Shown one piece after another: positions 33,963 to 41,821 of a DNA stretch of 64,000 nt. The translations under genes and the position numbers were made by a program. The notes under the pieces were generated by a model that saw nothing but the letters and a program-made list of their open reading frames with translations, was not told the DNA's origin and did not search any database. Positions within the stretch are counted from its first letter, which is position 1, and each line of letters begins with the position of its first letter. This stretch comes from CAJBVG01 sp943372995 (GTDB taxonomy: Bacteria > Bacteroidota > Bacteroidia > Sphingobacteriales > Sphingobacteriaceae), in NCBI GenBank assembly GCA_943372995.1, contig CALSAQ010000004.1, positions 1-64,000 on the forward strand, written 5' to 3'.

Positions 33963-34029
33963 AGATATGAGATGTGAGATATGAGAAACGAAATATTGAC
34001 TCATATCTCATATCTCAATTCTCACATCT
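33963..34029. repeat. Heptamer-word intergenic hairpin (site C)
   Basis: The element starts at the base after the pdhC stop codon and ends one base before the stop of the convergent DUF1801 gene. Words are GAGATAT, GAGATGT, GAGATAT on the left and their complements on the right; the best continuous stem is 11 bp (33976-33986 with 34006-34016). The words are those of site B at 24984, 9 kb away. Confidence 0.85.
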
Positions 34030-34030
34030 A

Positions 34031-34633
34031 TCATTCGTATTTCCAATTCTTCGTCTTGCTCTCTGCAAGCATTTCTACTCCCTGAATAATTCTTCTCTCT
34101 TTAGTACTTTCTTGTTTAGCTTCTAATATCCAATTGGTGTATTCGTTTTTCTGACTTGCACTTAATGAATTAAAAAAGCTTAGTGCCTTTTTGTTTTTGT
34201 TTAAAGCTTTACTGAATTCTATTGGCAAGGGAACTTCTTCAGCCTTTTTAGGCTTTGCTTTATTCGCATCTACTGCACCATTATCGATAAGTTTCATCGC
34301 CTCTTTGATGTACTTAATTAATATTTTTTCTGATGGTAAATCTTTTATCGATTTTATTTTTCCTAAATGTCCCATTGCAGATTCAACATCATCTTTACCT
34401 CGTAGAAATATCTGATCTGGATCTTTCATTAAGGATGCATACCAAAACCCAAATGCACAATGCTCTTTAAAAGAAGCCATGCTGCAAAGAATTTTCCCTT
34501 TGTATAGAAAATGAGGGAAAGACCATTTCATTGCCTCTTCAACCTCTGGACAAGCTTTATGAACAGTGTTTTGTAAGTAAATTAATATAGGCTGTGCAAA
34601 TTCTTTTGATTTTAGAATGTATGAATTAAACAT
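34031..34633 (-). CDS. DUF1801 / YdeI-OmdA family protein
   Basis: The 200-residue protein has an N-terminal DUF1801 domain (VEEAMKWSFPHFLYKGKILCSMASFKEHCAFGF split over about 35-65) and a C-terminal OmdA-like helical domain (PLPIEFSKALNKNKKALSFFNSLSASQKNEYTNWI, about 130-170), the arrangement of YdeI-type proteins. The family has been linked to bacteriocin or peptide tolerance but its biochemistry is unknown. It is cytoplasmic and stands alone. Its stop codon directly borders the hairpin at 33963-34029. Confidence 0.85.
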   Translation of the reverse strand: MFNSYILKSKEFAQPILIYLQNTVHKACPEVEEAMKWSFPHFLYKGKILCSMASFKEHCAFGFWYASLMKDPDQIFLRGKDDVESAMGHLGKIKSIKDLPSEKILIKYIKEAMKLIDNGAVDANKAKPKKAEEVPLPIEFSKALNKNKKALSFFNSLSASQKNEYTNWILEAKQESTKERRIIQGVEMLAESKTKNWKYE

Positions 34634-34707
34634 GGCGGAATTTTTTATTTGAAATTATTAAACTAAATTGTATTTACATAGTCATACCCTAAACTAAACC
34701 CAAATTT

Positions 34708-35901
34708 ATGAAACGCCTCACCTTAATTTTCAGCCTCTTTGTGGTAATTTTTTTATTTCAGCAATGTAAAAAATCGGAAGAGAATACAATTACAGAAGTA
34801 CAATATGCAGCAATAAAAGCAACTTTCGGAACTAATATTGATTTAAATAATTTAGCGAATTATGCTGAACAAGAAGTTCCATCATATATTACAAAAGATA
34901 ATACTTCTGGGAATCCAATAACAGACAAAAAAGCTACATTAGGTAGAGTTTTATTTTACGATAAAAAATTAAGTATTGATAATACGGTTTCATGCGGAAG
35001 TTGTCATCGTCAGAAATTTGCATTTAGCGATACGGCTTTGGCAAGTAATGGAGTAGAAGGCGGACATACTGGGAGACATTCGATGAGGCTTGTAAATGCA
35101 AGGTTTTCTGCGGAAATGAAATTCTTTTGGGATGAAAGAGCAGCTACATTGGAAGCACAAACGACTAAGCCAATTCAAGATCATGCCGAGATGGGTTATA
35201 GTGGAACAGATGGTCGCCCAAATTTTGAATCACTTGTAGTGAAATTAGAAAACACAGATTACTATCAAGAGTTTTTTCAGTTTGTATATGGTAGTACGGA
35301 AATAACGGAGACAAAACTTCAAGAGTGTTTAGCACAATTTATCAGAAGTATACAATCGTTCGATTCGAGATATGATGAAGGAAGAGCACAGGTAACTAAC
35401 GACAATCAGAATTTCCCAAATTTTACAGCACAAGAAAATATGGGCAAGAATTTATTTCTAGCTCCACCAAATTTTGATGCAACTGGAAACAGAACCGCAG
35501 GAGGATTAGGTTGTGGAGGTTGTCATAACGCCCCAGAATTTGATATTGCTCCTAATACTGGCAATAATGGAATCATAGGCGTATTAAATGGAACTGGAAT
35601 AGATATAACTAATACAAGGTCTCCATCACTTAGAGATTTGGCGGGTATAACAGGGGAACCTAATGGTCCGATGATGCATACAGGAGTGCTTAGTACATTA
35701 CAACAAGCAGTTGGGCATTATGGAAATATTACGATAGCTCCAGGCAACACCAATTTAGATCCTAAACTAAGACCCAATGGTTTCGGACAGCAATTACATT
35801 TAAATGCACAAGAAGTGCAAGCAGTAATTGCATTCTTAAAAACACTTACAGGAACAAATATTTATTCTGATGCGAAGTGGGGTGATCCTTTTCTGAATTA
35901 G
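34708..35901 (+). CDS. Di-haem cytochrome c peroxidase (MauG/CCP family), lipoprotein
   Basis: The 397-residue protein begins with a lipoprotein signal (lipobox cysteine after LFQQ, about residue 20). Two haem-attachment motifs are visible: CGSCH near residue 96 and CGGCH near residue 269, as in bacterial cytochrome c peroxidases. Other family segments are LGRVLFYDKKLS, RLVNARFSAEMKFFWDERA and the MMHTGVLSTLQQAVGHYG distal region. It should reduce hydrogen peroxide or oxidise a partner in the periplasm, tethered by its lipid. It stands alone with a downstream hairpin and palindrome. Confidence 0.93.
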   Translation: MKRLTLIFSLFVVIFLFQQCKKSEENTITEVQYAAIKATFGTNIDLNNLANYAEQEVPSYITKDNTSGNPITDKKATLGRVLFYDKKLSIDNTVSCGSCHRQKFAFSDTALASNGVEGGHTGRHSMRLVNARFSAEMKFFWDERAATLEAQTTKPIQDHAEMGYSGTDGRPNFESLVVKLENTDYYQEFFQFVYGSTEITETKLQECLAQFIRSIQSFDSRYDEGRAQVTNDNQNFPNFTAQENMGKNLFLAPPNFDATGNRTAGGLGCGGCHNAPEFDIAPNTGNNGIIGVLNGTGIDITNTRSPSLRDLAGITGEPNGPMMHTGVLSTLQQAVGHYGNITIAPGNTNLDPKLRPNGFGQQLHLNAQEVQAVIAFLKTLTGTNIYSDAKWGDPFLN

Positions 35902-35914
35902 AAGAGAGTTTATT

Positions 35915-35944
35915 AAATGCAGGTTTTTTAAAAAAGCTGCATTT
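35915..35944. terminator. Hairpin after the peroxidase gene
   Basis: Eight paired bases (AAATGCAG at 35915-35922 with 35937-35944) enclose six T and six A bases that also pair, separated by one G-G mismatch. It lies 14 bases after the peroxidase stop. The T-run sits inside the stem rather than behind it, so termination is plausible but not certain. The arm resembles the hairpin at 33-66. Confidence 0.55.
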
Positions 35945-35952
35945 ATGCAGTG

Positions 35953-35986
35953 AACTGGTGGCACGACTTAAGTCGTGCCACCAGTT
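35953..35986. repeat. Perfect 34-bp palindrome
   Basis: Bases 35953-35969 are the exact reverse complement of 35970-35986 with no loop. The core GGCACGACTTAAGTCGTGCC is clearly more GC-rich than its surroundings. It lies between the peroxidase and the M20 peptidase, 9 bases after the hairpin at 35915-35944. It could be a dimeric protein binding site, a mobile palindromic repeat or part of a transcript end. No transposase is nearby. Confidence 0.9.
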
Positions 35987-36017
35987 GGTAATATCATATG
36001 AATTGAATCAAAATCAT

Positions 36018-37199
36018 TTACTCCCCCAACTCCCTAATCGCCAAAAACGCCATTAACCCTGGCCCAATTTTCAACGCATTTTCATCGATGTCAAAATTCG
36101 GAGTATGAACAGAAGCTGTAATTCCTTTTGATTTATTTCCAGTACCTAGTCTGTAGAAGCTTGCTGGCATTACTTGAGAGTAGTATGCAAAATCTTCTGC
36201 CGCCATCCAAATATCTAAGTCGAGCACATTTTCTTTACCTAAATATTCTTGTGCTGCTGTTCGTGCTGTTGCTGTTACTTTCTCATCGTTAATTAAAAAT
36301 GGATATCCTTTTCTGATTTCTAATTCTAATTTTCCTCCCATACTTTCTACTACACCTTTTGCAATAGTATTAATATGCTCATGTGCTTTAGCTCTCCACT
36401 CTTCGTCTAAAGTTCTAAAAGTACCTTCGATATAAACCTCATTTGGAATAACATTCGTTGCTCCATTTGCTATTACTTTTCCGAAAGATAAAACAGATGG
36501 AATTTTTGGATCTGCATTTCTACTGACTACTTGTTGTAAGGCAACAATCATATGTGATGCAATGAGTACAGGGTCAATGTTATATTGTGGCATTGCACCG
36601 TGTCCGCCTTTGCCAATTACTTTTATATATAGCTCATCTGTTGATGCCATGTATTTTCCCGAACGAAAACCTACCTTACCCGCTTCAATTAAAGGCATTA
36701 CATGTTGCCCAAGAATCGATTGTGCTTTTGGATTTTCCAATGCTCCTTCTTTAATGAGAATGCTAGCTCCTCCAGGTAATTTTTCTTCAGCAGGTTGGAA
36801 TATTGCTTTAATGGTCCCTGTCCATTCTGTTTTTAATTCGTTTAATATTTTTACGCAAGTAAGTAATGAAGATGTATGTACATCGTGGCCACATGCATGC
36901 ATTACTCCGGCATTTTTTGATTTATAAGGAACTTCGTTAATCTCTTGAATGGGTAAGGCATCTATATCAGCTCTTAATGCCACTACTTTCTTATCCGCAT
37001 CTTTTCCTTTAATATGAGCAATAACACCAGTGTCGGCTTTTATTTCAAATGGGATTCCCATTTGTTTCAATTGCTCTTGAATATATTTTGAGGTTTCAAA
37101 TTCTTGAAATGATAATTCAGGATTTGAATGCAGATGATGTCTGTATGATTGTGTTTCAGAAAAATATTTTTCTGAAAGAGATTTTATTTTTTCTAACAT
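36018..37199 (-). CDS. M20-family amidohydrolase
   Basis: From the ATG at 37199 the enzyme has 393 residues. The amidohydrolase signature is complete: RADIDALPIQE, MHACGHDVHTSSLL (metal ligands), IFQPAEEKLPGGA and GQHVMPL, with the lid domain between and AAEDFAYYSQVMP near the end. It resembles IAA-amino acid or N-acyl amino acid hydrolases and should release amino acids from N-acyl conjugates. No signal peptide is evident. Starting at 37199 leaves 4 bases after the stop of the upstream M28 gene; the longer frame from 37223 would overlap it by 20 bases. Confidence 0.92.
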   Translation of the reverse strand: MLEKIKSLSEKYFSETQSYRHHLHSNPELSFQEFETSKYIQEQLKQMGIPFEIKADTGVIAHIKGKDADKKVVALRADIDALPIQEINEVPYKSKNAGVMHACGHDVHTSSLLTCVKILNELKTEWTGTIKAIFQPAEEKLPGGASILIKEGALENPKAQSILGQHVMPLIEAGKVGFRSGKYMASTDELYIKVIGKGGHGAMPQYNIDPVLIASHMIVALQQVVSRNADPKIPSVLSFGKVIANGATNVIPNEVYIEGTFRTLDEEWRAKAHEHINTIAKGVVESMGGKLELEIRKGYPFLINDEKVTATARTAAQEYLGKENVLDLDIWMAAEDFAYYSQVMPASFYRLGTGNKSKGITASVHTPNFDIDENALKIGPGLMAFLAIRELGE

Positions 37200-37203
37200 G
37201 AGA

Positions 37204-38550
37204 CTATAATCCATATTGATCAATCAAATATACTAAAGCTGCCATAGATGCGGCTCCTAATTCTAATTCTCTTTTGTTTACGGCCTCAAATACATCAGTG
37301 GCTGCGTGGTGCACATCGAAATAGCGTTGTGAATCCGGACGGTATCCTATTAAAGAAACATTTTGAGTTTTTAATGGTCCGATATCTGCTCCACTTCCTC
37401 CTTTTTCTATTTCATGTAAACCGTATGGTTTTAATAAATATTCCCACGATTTTATTTTAGAAACGACATGTGCAGGCGCATCAATATCAAATCCACGTGG
37501 AGTAAATCCACCGGCATCGGTTTCTATAGCCGCAAGATGTTGTTCGTTTAATCTCTTTGCTTCTTCTGCATATTTAAGCCCACCACGTAATCCGTTCTCT
37601 TCGTTCATAAACATTACTGCTCTAATTGTGTGCTTAGGTTTTATACCCAACATTTTAAATAAATGTAACACTTCTAAAGATTGTACACAGCCTGCACCAT
37701 CATCGTGTGCACCTTCTCCTAAATCCCATGAGTCGAGGTGACCACCTATTGTAATAATTTTTTCAGGATATACACTTCCTTTAATCTCTGCAATAACATT
37801 ATACGAAACTTTATCGGGTAAAGTATCACAGTTGAACTTCATGAATACTTGAGTGGCTTGCTTTTTCAGATTTGCACTTAAAAGTTCTGCATCTCTTGTA
37901 GATATTGCTGCAGCGGGTATCCTTGGATATTTATTGTCATACCTCATTGCTCCAGTATGAGGGAATTCGTCGATGCGTAAATTCATAGATCTTACTAAAC
38001 AAGCTACGGCGCCTAACTTTGCAGCTCTAGATGCTCCAGAACCTCTTTGATTTACCGCACCTCCATAAGCTCTAAAGGTTTCTATATGGCTTGGTTCCAT
38101 TTCTCTGTTAAAGAATACGATCTTCCCCTTAACTTGTTCACCAAGTTTCTCTAATTCATCGAAGTTTTTTACTTCTATTACTTCAGCTTTAATTCCTTTT
38201 GATGGAGTTGCAACAGAACCTCCTAATGCACAAATATTAACAGAGGTTTTAGTATTAATAATTTCTGCTTTAGCTTGATCTAATCTTCTCCAAACAGGTA
38301 CTTTTAATTCTTGTAAATAAACACGATCAAATCCGTACGATTTCATTTTGTCTTCGAAATATTTTACAGATTTGTCGGCATTTTCAGAACCACTTAAACG
38401 CGGACCAATATTCTTACATAAAAAACGAAGGTTTTCGTAACACTCGCTTTTTGTTAATGCGGATTTGTAAATGTTACTTATGATTAATGAATCGTTCGAT
38501 TGCCCGAAACTTAATACTGGAAAGAGTAGGAGAAGTAGGAATTTTTTCAT
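37204..38550 (-). CDS. M28-family zinc peptidase, secreted
   Basis: From the ATG at 38550 the protein has 448 residues with a signal peptide (about 1-17, ending SFGQ). A protease-associated insert (about 110-210) precedes the M28 catalytic domain: GGHLDSWDLGEGAHDDGAG (His and bridging Asp), MNEENGLRGG (Glu pair), ETDAGGF (Asp) and DVHHAATD (final His). It is an exported aminopeptidase or carboxypeptidase. The four extra codons upstream (ATG at 38562) derive from the hairpin repeat and are ignored. It probably forms an operon with the M20 enzyme, together a peptide-scavenging pair. Confidence 0.93.
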   Translation of the reverse strand: MKKFLLLLLFPVLSFGQSNDSLIISNIYKSALTKSECYENLRFLCKNIGPRLSGSENADKSVKYFEDKMKSYGFDRVYLQELKVPVWRRLDQAKAEIINTKTSVNICALGGSVATPSKGIKAEVIEVKNFDELEKLGEQVKGKIVFFNREMEPSHIETFRAYGGAVNQRGSGASRAAKLGAVACLVRSMNLRIDEFPHTGAMRYDNKYPRIPAAAISTRDAELLSANLKKQATQVFMKFNCDTLPDKVSYNVIAEIKGSVYPEKIITIGGHLDSWDLGEGAHDDGAGCVQSLEVLHLFKMLGIKPKHTIRAVMFMNEENGLRGGLKYAEEAKRLNEQHLAAIETDAGGFTPRGFDIDAPAHVVSKIKSWEYLLKPYGLHEIEKGGSGADIGPLKTQNVSLIGYRPDSQRYFDVHHAATDVFEAVNKRELELGAASMAALVYLIDQYGL

Positions 38551-38560
38551 TTTAGATGAC

Positions 38561-38653
38561 ATGCTAGTATGCTAATATGCTAATATGCTGGTAATTTAAC
38601 AAATCAGAATACTATTTATTAGCACATTAGCATATCAACAAATCAGCATATTA
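38561..38653. repeat. Octamer-word intergenic hairpin (site D)
   Basis: Left words are ATGCTAGT, ATGCTAAT, ATGCTAAT, ATGCTGGT; right words are ATTAGCAC, ATTAGCAT, ATCAACAA, ATCAGCAT. The best stem pairs 38569-38584 with 38618-38633 (15 of 16). The right arm runs into the rng stop codon (38651-38653), and the left arm sits just upstream of the M28 gene, which is transcribed in the same direction. The same words occur at 63648 and, more distantly, at 4561. Confidence 0.85.
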
Positions 38654-40204
38654 AAGCACGATTTCTTCTAACTTCGAATTAAAAAGTTTGTATTGTAAAT
38701 ACTGTAAATTATTATCGGCTTTTACTTTAATCCATTTTTTGTATTTAAAATACCATTTCAGTTGCTGAGAAATAATTCCTTTTTTGAGGTAGGCCTCAAT
38801 GAATGGATGTACAGCGAGAGTAATCCCTTTTTCATTTTGTTCGTTGAGAACATAATTCAGATTATTTTCTATGTCGTCTAGAAGGATAATACTTGCACGT
38901 ATTTCTCCAGTACCACCACAGCTTGGGCATTTCTCTACAGTTACGATGTTCATCTCTGGACGAACACGTTGACGAGTAATTTGTACTAAGCCAAAGCGAC
39001 TAGGAGGGAGTATAGTATGTTTAGCTCTATCTTCGAGCATCACTTCTTTCAAGTGATCAAATAGTATTTTCTTGTTAGAGGCTTTATGCATATCGATAAA
39101 ATCGATAACGATAATTCCACCCATATCTCGTAAACGGAGTTGTCGAGCTATTTCTTTTGCAGCTTCCATATTTACTTGGAGTGCATTCTCTTCTTGGTTG
39201 ATTTCGGTAGAGCTTCTATTTCCAGAGTTTACATCTATTACATGCAAAGCCTCTGTATGTTCTATAATTAAATAGGCCCCACCATGGATATTTACAGTTT
39301 TGCCAAATAATCCTTTTATCTGACGCTCTACACCAAAGTGTTCAAATATTTGCTCTCTGCCTTTGTATAGCTTAACAATCTTTTCTTGTTCCGGAGCTAT
39401 TTGGTGGATATAAGATTTAATATCCTCATATATTTCTGGGCTATCGACATGGATGTTGTTAAACGACGCATTCAGCATATCTCTTAATACTGTTGCAGTT
39501 TTATCCATTTCCCCAAGTATTCTTTTACCTGGTTCTGTAGTAACAAGTTTAGTGCTAAAACTTTCCCAACGGGCAATTAATTCATTTAAGTCATTGTGTA
39601 ATTCACCAACCCCTTTACCTTCTGATACGGTACGTATAATTACCCCGAAGTTTTTAGGTTTTACACTTTCTATTATTTTTTTTAATCGGTTGCGTTCGGC
39701 AGCAGTTTTTATTTTTTTAGATACAGAAATGGCATCAGAGAAAGGTACTAATACCACATATCTTCCAGCCATAGATATTTCAGAGCTTAATCGTGGTCCT
39801 TTTGACGAAATAGGCTCTTTAGCAATTTGTACAGGAATAATTAGGTTTTTCCCTAATACTTCTGTGATTTTACCGCTTTTATTAATGTCTTGTTCTAAAC
39901 GGAAGTTCTCGAGTTTAATAACTTCGTTTTTAGGCGCGGTTCTTACGCGTTTGGTATATTTTAATAGGGTTTGTACCTGCGATCCAAGATCGAGGTAATG
40001 CAGAAATGCATCCTTTTCATAGCCCACATCCACAAATGCAGCGTTCAAGCCAGGCATTATCTTTTTGATACGCCCAAGATAAATGTCGCCAACAGAGAAG
40101 TTGTTATTAACCTTCTCGTGGTGCAATTCAATCAGTTGCTTGTCCTGCATCAATGCCAGTACTACTCCTGTAGGTGTGGCATTAATTACAAGTTCTTTAT
40201 TCAA
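38651..40204 (-). CDS. rng: Ribonuclease E/G family endoribonuclease
   Basis: The 517-residue enzyme has an N-terminal S1 RNA-binding domain (about 35-125, VGDIYLGRIKKIMPGLNAAFVDVG), the catalytic DNase I-like domain with both metal-binding aspartates (VIDVNSG near 323 and VIDFIDM near 366), and the zinc-link CPSCGG near 424. Length matches RNase G rather than the long RNase E, with no C-terminal scaffold. It processes rRNA ends and decays mRNA. It is downstream of HU, a TPR protein and the 29-residue basic protein, and its leader contains a strong hairpin (40280-40312). Confidence 0.95.
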   Translation of the reverse strand: MNKELVINATPTGVVLALMQDKQLIELHHEKVNNNFSVGDIYLGRIKKIMPGLNAAFVDVGYEKDAFLHYLDLGSQVQTLLKYTKRVRTAPKNEVIKLENFRLEQDINKSGKITEVLGKNLIIPVQIAKEPISSKGPRLSSEISMAGRYVVLVPFSDAISVSKKIKTAAERNRLKKIIESVKPKNFGVIIRTVSEGKGVGELHNDLNELIARWESFSTKLVTTEPGKRILGEMDKTATVLRDMLNASFNNIHVDSPEIYEDIKSYIHQIAPEQEKIVKLYKGREQIFEHFGVERQIKGLFGKTVNIHGGAYLIIEHTEALHVIDVNSGNRSSTEINQEENALQVNMEAAKEIARQLRLRDMGGIIVIDFIDMHKASNKKILFDHLKEVMLEDRAKHTILPPSRFGLVQITRQRVRPEMNIVTVEKCPSCGGTGEIRASIILLDDIENNLNYVLNEQNEKGITLAVHPFIEAYLKKGIISQQLKWYFKYKKWIKVKADNNLQYLQYKLFNSKLEEIVL

Positions 40205-40279
40205 TTCAAATTTCTTTTTTCACACATCTCCCTAGCCATACGAATTGTACAGTTTGTAATTAGAACGTAAAGAAATAAG

Positions 40280-40312
40280 TCATGCACGATAACGCTGAGC
40301 GCTCGTGCATGA
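40280..40312 (-). terminator. Hairpin between the 29-residue gene and rng
   Basis: A perfect 10-bp stem (40280-40289 with 40303-40312, arm TCATGCACGA) has a 13-base loop. It lies 28 bases after the stop of the small basic gene and 76 bases before the rng ATG. The minus-strand sequence behind it is U-rich but interrupted, so it may be a partial terminator, an attenuator, or a structured rng leader that RNase G itself could recognise. Confidence 0.55.
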
Positions 40313-40340
40313 TAAAAGATTTTTACAGCTTAATTAAAGC

Positions 40341-40430
40341 TTATTTCTTTTTATGTCTGTTTTTTCTCAAACGTTTTTTACGTTTGTGAGTAGCCATCTT
40401 ATGTCTTTTTCTTTTCTTACCGCTTGGCAT
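40341..40430 (-). CDS. 29-residue highly basic protein, probably ribosome-associated
   Basis: The frame encodes 29 residues, opening MPSGKKRKRHKM and closing NRHKKK; about two thirds are Lys, Arg or His. It has an ATG start and TAA stop and sits 25 bases after the TPR gene on the same strand. Near-identical short proteins are, to my knowledge, encoded at this position in other Bacteroidota. The composition resembles tiny basic ribosomal proteins of the bS22/THX/COX24 kind, so ribosome or rRNA binding is likely. Its placement just before rng fits an RNA role. Easily missed by length cut-offs. Confidence 0.8.
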   Translation of the reverse strand: MPSGKKRKRHKMATHKRKKRLRKNRHKKK

Positions 40431-40455
40431 AAGTTCAATGTTTAAAGTGATACAA

Positions 40456-41304
40456 TTATTTTTCTAATTTCTTTATATAATCATCAACACCCTGTAATAT
40501 TTGAGGGTCGATAATGTATTCTTTTGCTTTTTTCAGTGCCTTAATTGCGTTTTGTTTATCACCGCTTTGCTCATATGATTCTGCAAGCATCGCGTAATTT
40601 TCGGCACTTGGACTTTTCTTCACAACAGTTTCGAATCTCGCCACCGCTTTGTCGAATTGCCCTGAACGCATTGAAAATAAACCAAGGTTTAAATTCGCGT
40701 TCACATTTTCAGGGTCAGCTTGTACAACTTCTCTAAGTAATTGTATCCCCTGCATTGGGTTTTCAGATGCGTCAACATAACATGTTGCCATTCCCGTTTT
40801 TGCATCTAAATTTTCTGGTGCAATTTCTAGAGCCTTTGAAAAACTGTATTTCGCCTTTTCAACCAATAAAGGAGTAAGGTTACTGTCGTTACTGTTTCTA
40901 TAGGCATCTCTAAATGCGTTGCCAGATTTAACATATAAATCTGCGTTTGTTGCTTCTTTTTCGCTAATTTCAAGGAAATACGAAGCAGCAAGCGCAAATT
41001 GTTTATATGCAAAATAAAGTTCTGCTAACTCAAGACGTAAGCCTTTTTGTTCTTCTGCAGTACCTTTTTCTAATTTTTTCTCCAAAATTGAGATGTTATT
41101 TTTCACCTCAGTTGGAACATTTTTAAGCGCATCAGTTTTCAGTACTTGAATGTCGATGCTTGATGTGTTTGAAGCTTTTGATTCCTCATTATTCGCCACC
41201 TCTTTGCTAGAGCTTGGGGCTTTAATATCTAGGTTCCATAGCACTATTCCTAGCACTATCACTACCAATATTAAAATCCATTGAGGTTTTGAAAGGGAAC
41301 GCAT
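40456..41304 (-). CDS. Membrane-anchored TPR protein
   Basis: The 282-residue protein has a short N-terminal cytoplasmic tail, one transmembrane helix (about 9-25, WILILVVIVLGIVLW), a Ser/Asn-rich linker and TPR units from about 85 to the end (AASYFLEIS; YSFSKALEIAPENLDAKTG; NLNLGLFSMRSGQFDKAVARF; YAMLAESYEQSGDKQNAIKAL). The repeats should face the periplasm and bind a partner protein, unknown here. It begins 2 bases after the HU stop and is followed by the 29-residue gene and rng, an arrangement I believe is common in Bacteroidota. Confidence 0.85.
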   Translation of the reverse strand: MRSLSKPQWILILVVIVLGIVLWNLDIKAPSSSKEVANNEESKASNTSSIDIQVLKTDALKNVPTEVKNNISILEKKLEKGTAEEQKGLRLELAELYFAYKQFALAASYFLEISEKEATNADLYVKSGNAFRDAYRNSNDSNLTPLLVEKAKYSFSKALEIAPENLDAKTGMATCYVDASENPMQGIQLLREVVQADPENVNANLNLGLFSMRSGQFDKAVARFETVVKKSPSAENYAMLAESYEQSGDKQNAIKALKKAKEYIIDPQILQGVDDYIKKLEK

Positions 41305-41306
41305 AC

Positions 41307-41615
41307 TTATTTAACTTCAGCTACTGCTTTGTTTTTGCTTGAGTTTTTAACTTTTTCTACAAACGTTTTAGCCGGTTTGAAACTAGGCACAAAGTGCTCA
41401 GGGATGATAATGGCTGTGTTTTTAGAAATGTTTCTAGCAGTTTTCTTTGCTCTTTTCTTTACGATGAAAGATCCAAACCCTCTTACATACACATTTTCAC
41501 CTTCTTGAAGTGAACCTTTGATTACTTTGAAGAAAGACTCCACTGTTTCTTGTACGTCTACTTTTTCAATTCCTGTCTTCGCTGCGATCTCAGCGATAAT
41601 TTCAGCCTTAGTCAT
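41307..41615 (-). CDS. HU-family DNA-binding protein
   Basis: The 102-residue protein has the HU/IHF fold: an N-terminal helical part (MTKAEIIAEIAAKTGIEKVDVQ split over 1-22), the hinge GENVYVRGFGSF (about 38-49) and the DNA-binding arm KTARNISKNTAIIIPEH with FKPAKTF. A short Lys-rich tail of about 15 residues follows the normal HU end. It bends and compacts DNA as a dimer. It is the first gene of the minus-strand run to rng, with a 206-base upstream region shared with the divergent mutY. Confidence 0.95.
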   Translation of the reverse strand: MTKAEIIAEIAAKTGIEKVDVQETVESFFKVIKGSLQEGENVYVRGFGSFIVKKRAKKTARNISKNTAIIIPEHFVPSFKPAKTFVEKVKNSSKNKAVAEVK

Positions 41616-41800
41616 TGTTTCTATTATTTATTTATTATACAATTAATTGCTCTTTTTGGGGTTGCAATTATAGGGCTTTTCATCCATAATCAGAAATAAA
41701 ATGTTAAAAATCACATAATTATTATTTTCAAATGGCAATTTGTAAGTAATTGAAAATCTTGAGATTGTTTTTGAACCGAACAAAGTCGATTTTTTGACGT

Positions 41801-41808
41801 TATTTTTG
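41801..41808 (+). promoter_or_regulatory. Putative -7 element TATTTTTG of mutY
   Basis: An exact TAnnTTTG match lies 13 bases before the mutY ATG. No good -33 box is visible at the usual 19-base spacing. The rest of the HU-mutY gap (41616-41800) shows no other recognisable feature. Confidence 0.5.
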
Positions 41809-41821
41809 AGATATTTGAGCA

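Noticed and set aside
24984..34029. Repeated words at 24984 and 33963 considered as a CRISPR array
   Set aside because: The units are 7 bases, degenerate and without unique spacers, the arms are inverted, and no cas genes are present.
35915..35986. Hairpin plus palindrome considered as an insertion-sequence end or attachment site
   Set aside because: There is no transposase or integrase, no target duplication, and the flanking genes are complete.
39453..39998. 181-codon open frame antisense to rng, and similar long antisense frames at 32963-33319 and 19498-19986
   Set aside because: They lie wholly inside strongly conserved genes, have low-complexity Ser/Leu/Phe-rich translations and no recognisable domain.
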